NCBI GenBank assembly: GCA_910589185.1
Contig: CAJUSU010000013.1
Coordinates: 10,582 to 41,211, forward strand
Reading direction: 5' to 3'
Length of the DNA stretch: 30,630 nt
Source of the DNA: an uncultured Clostridia bacterium
GTDB lineage: Bacteria; Bacillota; Clostridia; TANB77; CAG-508
This document shows positions 28,134 to 30,630 of this stretch, in pieces. The notes beneath the pieces are model-generated. The model was not told where the DNA came from, ran no database searches, and saw only the letters and a program-made list of their open reading frames with translations. A program made the position numbers and the translations under genes. How positions within the stretch are numbered: position 1 is the stretch's first letter; the number at the start of each line of letters is the position of its first letter.

Positions 28134-30047
28134 ATGAAGAAAAAAACAGGAATTATAATTACAATTATTATTATCTCAATGATATTAATTGTGGCAGGTA
28201 TTTTTGCTTTTTTATACTTTGCGACAGATATTTTTAAAAGTAATGAGCAACTATTTTGGAAATATGCATCCAATAGTAGCCAGTTAGCAAAAATGATAAC
28301 TAACGAAAATAAAACAGAACAAAAAAACTGGAAAGCTACTCATTCTTATACTGCAAAAGGAGATTTAAGTATAGCAGTTACAAAAGAAACAGGAACGCAA
28401 ACAATAAAACTAGGAACTACTGAAAAATATAACCAAAATACAAGAAGAAATTATGCAGACATCACTTTATATAATGGAGAAGCGGAACATTTAAAAGCCT
28501 CGTATATTAATAGTGAAGATATTTATGCCATTTATTGCAAAGATATTTATGAACCATATTATATAGGATTTCGTAATAGTGACTTAAAACAATTCATAGA
28601 AAAATTAGGCATACCAAATACAGAAAACATAGGAATACCAGATGCTATTTCTTTTGGTAGATCTAAAAATGTGCCAAAATTACCTCCAAGTATATCAGAA
28701 GAAGAAAAATATTTATCTGATACTTATTTTAATATGCTACTAAACAGCATACCAGAAGAAAGATATACTAAGACGGAAAAAGAAAGTATTACAATCAATA
28801 ATCAAAGTTATGAAACAGTTGGATATCAGCTAGACTTAAGCGGTGAGGAGATTAAACAAATTATAGTTAATCTTTTAAGCAAAGCAAAAGATGATGAACA
28901 ATTGATCAATTATTTGTCACTTAAGGTTTTCTCGGACTTTGATAAAGAAAGTATACAAAAAATAATAGATGGAATGATTACAGGTGTACAACAAATACAA
29001 AATCCAGTTGATAAGATAAGTTTTGTAGCATATCAACCAAAAAAAGGTATAACAAAAATTCGAATAAAAGATAATCGAATAGCAGAAATTGTGATTGACA
29101 TTGATGATAGCAAAGAAAATAAAAAGAATGTAGATATTAGTTTCAATAGTTCTGAAAGTGAAAATGCACAAATGCAAACTGTTATGCAAGTTGAAATGGA
29201 AAAGCAAATTTTAGATAGTATGATTATCTACACAACGAATATTGTGGATAATAAGAGTGGATATCAATTAGTAATGAATACATCTTTAGGCAATGTAATG
29301 GAAGATAAAATAGAGAATAATAGCAAAATTACAATATTTGATAATGATACAACAATAGAAACATCTTATTATAAAACAATACAAGTAGCTAATGAAGAAG
29401 TTGATATACAAGAATTGACGAATACCAGTGCAGTAGTAGTAAATAACTATCCAAGAGAACAGTTGGAAAATTTCTTTGAAGGATTAGGAAGAAGAATAGA
29501 ACAGATTATACCAGAAAAAGTGGAACAACTGAATATTCAAGTAACAAATGAGCAAGATGGTTTATATTATTTACAAGGAATTATATCTTCTATTTTTACA
29601 ATAATGAATGTGAATGGCATACCACAGCCAATTAGTACAACTGGAATGTTTATTATGGCAAATCTAAATCAATCTATGCTAACTACTAATAATACAATTC
29701 AGAATGGACAACAAACACCAAATCAAATAATGCAACAAGAAATAGAATTATTTAATCAAAGATTTGAAATATATAAAGGCGAAGATGTGAATGGGACGAT
29801 AGTAAAAACATTAATAACTAATGTAGTAACAAATAATACTAGCTCTGAAGAAAATGACAAAATAGTAAAGGTTAGACTAGATGGAAATAGGACAAAGAAA
29901 CCAAACAATTGGAATGAACAAGGAGAAGATGATACTACGAAATTAACCCAACTAAAAGATAATATTGATGCAGGTATGAAATATAGTGTTACGATTGAAT
30001 ATAACACAAAAGGATTTGTAGAAATTATTACCATCACAGAAATTTAA
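28134..30047 (+). CDS. Large membrane-anchored protein of unknown function
   Basis: 637 residues from the ATG at 28134; the ATG at 28125 touches the SD (AAGGAG), so the second is preferred. One N-terminal transmembrane helix (about residues 5-30, GIIITIIIISMILIVAGIFAFLYF) follows a basic MKKKT start. The rest is a large outer domain with no cysteine motif or repeat I recognise. The region about 50-270 has alternating beta strands (AKGDLSIAVTKETGTQTIKLGTTEKYN), and 300-500 continues with strand-rich segments (YEIVQVANEEVDIQEL-like). A Gln/Asn-rich stretch follows (about 520-560). It is the last gene before the rrn operon. It may be a surface or envelope-assembly protein; no function can be given. 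Confidence 0.8.
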   Translation: MKKKTGIIITIIIISMILIVAGIFAFLYFATDIFKSNEQLFWKYASNSSQLAKMITNENKTEQKNWKATHSYTAKGDLSIAVTKETGTQTIKLGTTEKYNQNTRRNYADITLYNGEAEHLKASYINSEDIYAIYCKDIYEPYYIGFRNSDLKQFIEKLGIPNTENIGIPDAISFGRSKNVPKLPPSISEEEKYLSDTYFNMLLNSIPEERYTKTEKESITINNQSYETVGYQLDLSGEEIKQIIVNLLSKAKDDEQLINYLSLKVFSDFDKESIQKIIDGMITGVQQIQNPVDKISFVAYQPKKGITKIRIKDNRIAEIVIDIDDSKENKKNVDISFNSSESENAQMQTVMQVEMEKQILDSMIIYTTNIVDNKSGYQLVMNTSLGNVMEDKIENNSKITIFDNDTTIETSYYKTIQVANEEVDIQELTNTSAVVVNNYPREQLENFFEGLGRRIEQIIPEKVEQLNIQVTNEQDGLYYLQGIISSIFTIMNVNGIPQPISTTGMFIMANLNQSMLTTNNTIQNGQQTPNQIMQQEIELFNQRFEIYKGEDVNGTIVKTLITNVVTNNTSSEENDKIVKVRLDGNRTKKPNNWNEQGEDDTTKLTQLKDNIDAGMKYSVTIEYNTKGFVEIITITEI

Positions 30048-30053
30048 TTATAG

Positions 30054-30091
30054 AAAAATGCAGAGCTTTTAAAAGTTTTGCATTTTTATGA
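30054..30091 (+). terminator. Terminator after the 637-residue gene
   Basis: AAAAATGCAGAGCTTTT (30054-30070) pairs with AAAAGTTTTGCATTTTT (30071-30087) with two G.U pairs. The loop is the inner CTTTTAAAAG. A T-rich end follows. Confidence 0.85.
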
Positions 30092-30409
30092 TTAAAATTA
30101 AAATTTGGCAACTTTTTCTAATATCATTTTTGCTTGAAAAATAGCCACTTTGAGAAATGTTAAAAAAACTTTTTAAAAAAATTTAAAAAATGTGTTGACT
30201 TTAGCAAATTGCTGTGCTAAAATGGGTATTGTCTTCAGCGAGAAACCTCGTCTGGAGATTTAAAAAAATCAAGCACATTGAAAAGTAAACAATAAACCTT
30301 TGAAAAAACCAAAAGCGGTAGTATTGTACTACCAAAAAAAGAAGAAAAGAAAATGAGTCAAAAAACTCGAAAAAGATTTGTAACTGTGGAAGCAGATATG
30401 AATACCAAA
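30088..30409 (+). promoter_or_regulatory. rrn promoter region and 16S leader (non-coding)
   Basis: 30120-30190 holds A and T tracts suited to an UP element. The promoter is TTGACT (30195-30200), 17 bases, TAAAAT (30218-30223). The leader contains the hairpin CTTCAG-CGAG with CTCG-t-CTGGAG (30233-30257). A second hairpin, GGTAGTA-TTG-TACTACC, is at 30317-30333. The rest up to 30409 is A-rich with no gene. The leader hairpins may guide antitermination or RNase III processing (inference). Confidence 0.8.
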
Positions 30410-30630
30410 AAACAAGAGAGTTTGATCCTGGCTCAGGATAAACGCTGGCGGCGCACATAAGACATGCAAGTCGAACGAACTTAATCGAAAGTTTACTTTT
30501 GAAGCGGTTAGTGGCGGACTGGTGAGTAACGCGTAAGTAATCTGCCTATCAGAGGGGAATAACAGTGAGAAATCATTGCTAATACCGCATATACTAATTT
30601 TATCACATGATGAAATTAGGAAAGGAGCAA
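30410..30630 (+). rRNA. 16S ribosomal RNA, 5' end (runs off the window)
   Basis: The universal 27F site AGAGTTTGATCCTGGCTCAG starts at 30417. The mature 5' end is placed about 7 bases earlier by E. coli numbering. The following GATAAACGCTGGCGGCG and ACATGCAAGTCGAACG blocks, then GTGGCGGACTGGTGAGTAACGCG, are standard 16S. Only about 220 bases are present. It suggests Clostridia/Firmicutes; the V1 region (GAACTTAATCGAAAG) would place it better in a database search. Confidence 0.97.

Noticed and set aside
28917..29207. Minus-strand reading frames within the 637-residue gene
   Set aside because: Phe/Leu/Ile/Tyr-rich composition typical of antisense of an A-rich gene; no SD or family match.
30048..30409. 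tRNA gene before the 16S gene
   Set aside because: No cloverleaf, TTCRANNC T-loop or CCA end; the region is terminator, promoter and rrn leader.
1..30630. CRISPR array, transposase or prophage genes
   Set aside because: No regularly spaced repeats, no transposase or integrase motifs and no phage structural genes were seen on either strand.

Overview
The window is about one-third G+C and reads as a chromosomal segment of an anaerobic, spore-forming Clostridia-type Firmicute, probably an uncultured gut lineage. Supports for this are the cotJ spore-coat operon, a divergent Spo0A-type regulator, strong AAGGAGG-type Shine-Dalgarno (SD) sites, sigma-A promoters with 17-base spacers, the ylxM-ffh-rpsP-khpA-rimM-trmD-rplS gene order typical of Firmicutes, and the 5' end of a 16S rRNA gene at the right edge. 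The exact lineage is not settled here.

Layout. 1-1.2 kb: the 3' part of pyruvate kinase, ending in a very long terminator hairpin. 1.35-2.85 kb: cotJA-cotJB-cotJC, all with Cys/Asn-rich tails. 2.9-4.45 kb (minus strand): two small paralogous membrane proteins with GX3 repeats, each with the same promoter and a terminator that contains the stop codon, then an unrecognised 259-residue protein. 4.68-6.3 kb: a secreted cohesin-domain protein with a YPQTG sorting signal, followed by a sortase. 6.4-7.6 kb (minus): two hotdog-fold thioesterases. 7.75-10.8 kb: a PflX-type radical SAM protein, a double-length ThyX-like protein and a HAD hydrolase. 10.8-11.3 kb (minus): a YgjP/SprT-like metallopeptidase. 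11.5-15.76 kb: the SRP/ribosomal operon with a hairpin leader. 15.8-16.2 kb (minus): an orphan gene of about 45% G+C that looks foreign. 16.3-20.5 kb: tsaE-tsaB-rimI and a Lon-like protease, with a repeat element at the end of rimI. 20.5-24.1 kb (minus): a cell-envelope or secreted island with three paralogous Ig-like membrane-anchored proteins, one unknown, a trypsin-fold protease and a Spo0A-like response regulator. 24.2-30.05 kb: a DUF4190-like membrane protein, lepA, an HD-domain hydrolase, rlmB and a 637-residue membrane-anchored unknown. 30.2-30.63 kb: rrn promoter, leader and start of 16S.

Most plus-strand genes are housekeeping: translation, protein targeting, tRNA t6A and rRNA methylation. 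The accessory interest lies in the minus-strand islands. The observations I rate highest are: a recurring SD-hairpin-start arrangement at three unrelated genes; a tandem ThyX protein whose two halves appear to have kept complementary parts of the active site; the duplicated GX3-repeat gene modules; mosaicism among the Ig-like paralogs; and the G+C-rich orphan gene. I saw no CRISPR array, tRNA gene or transposase.
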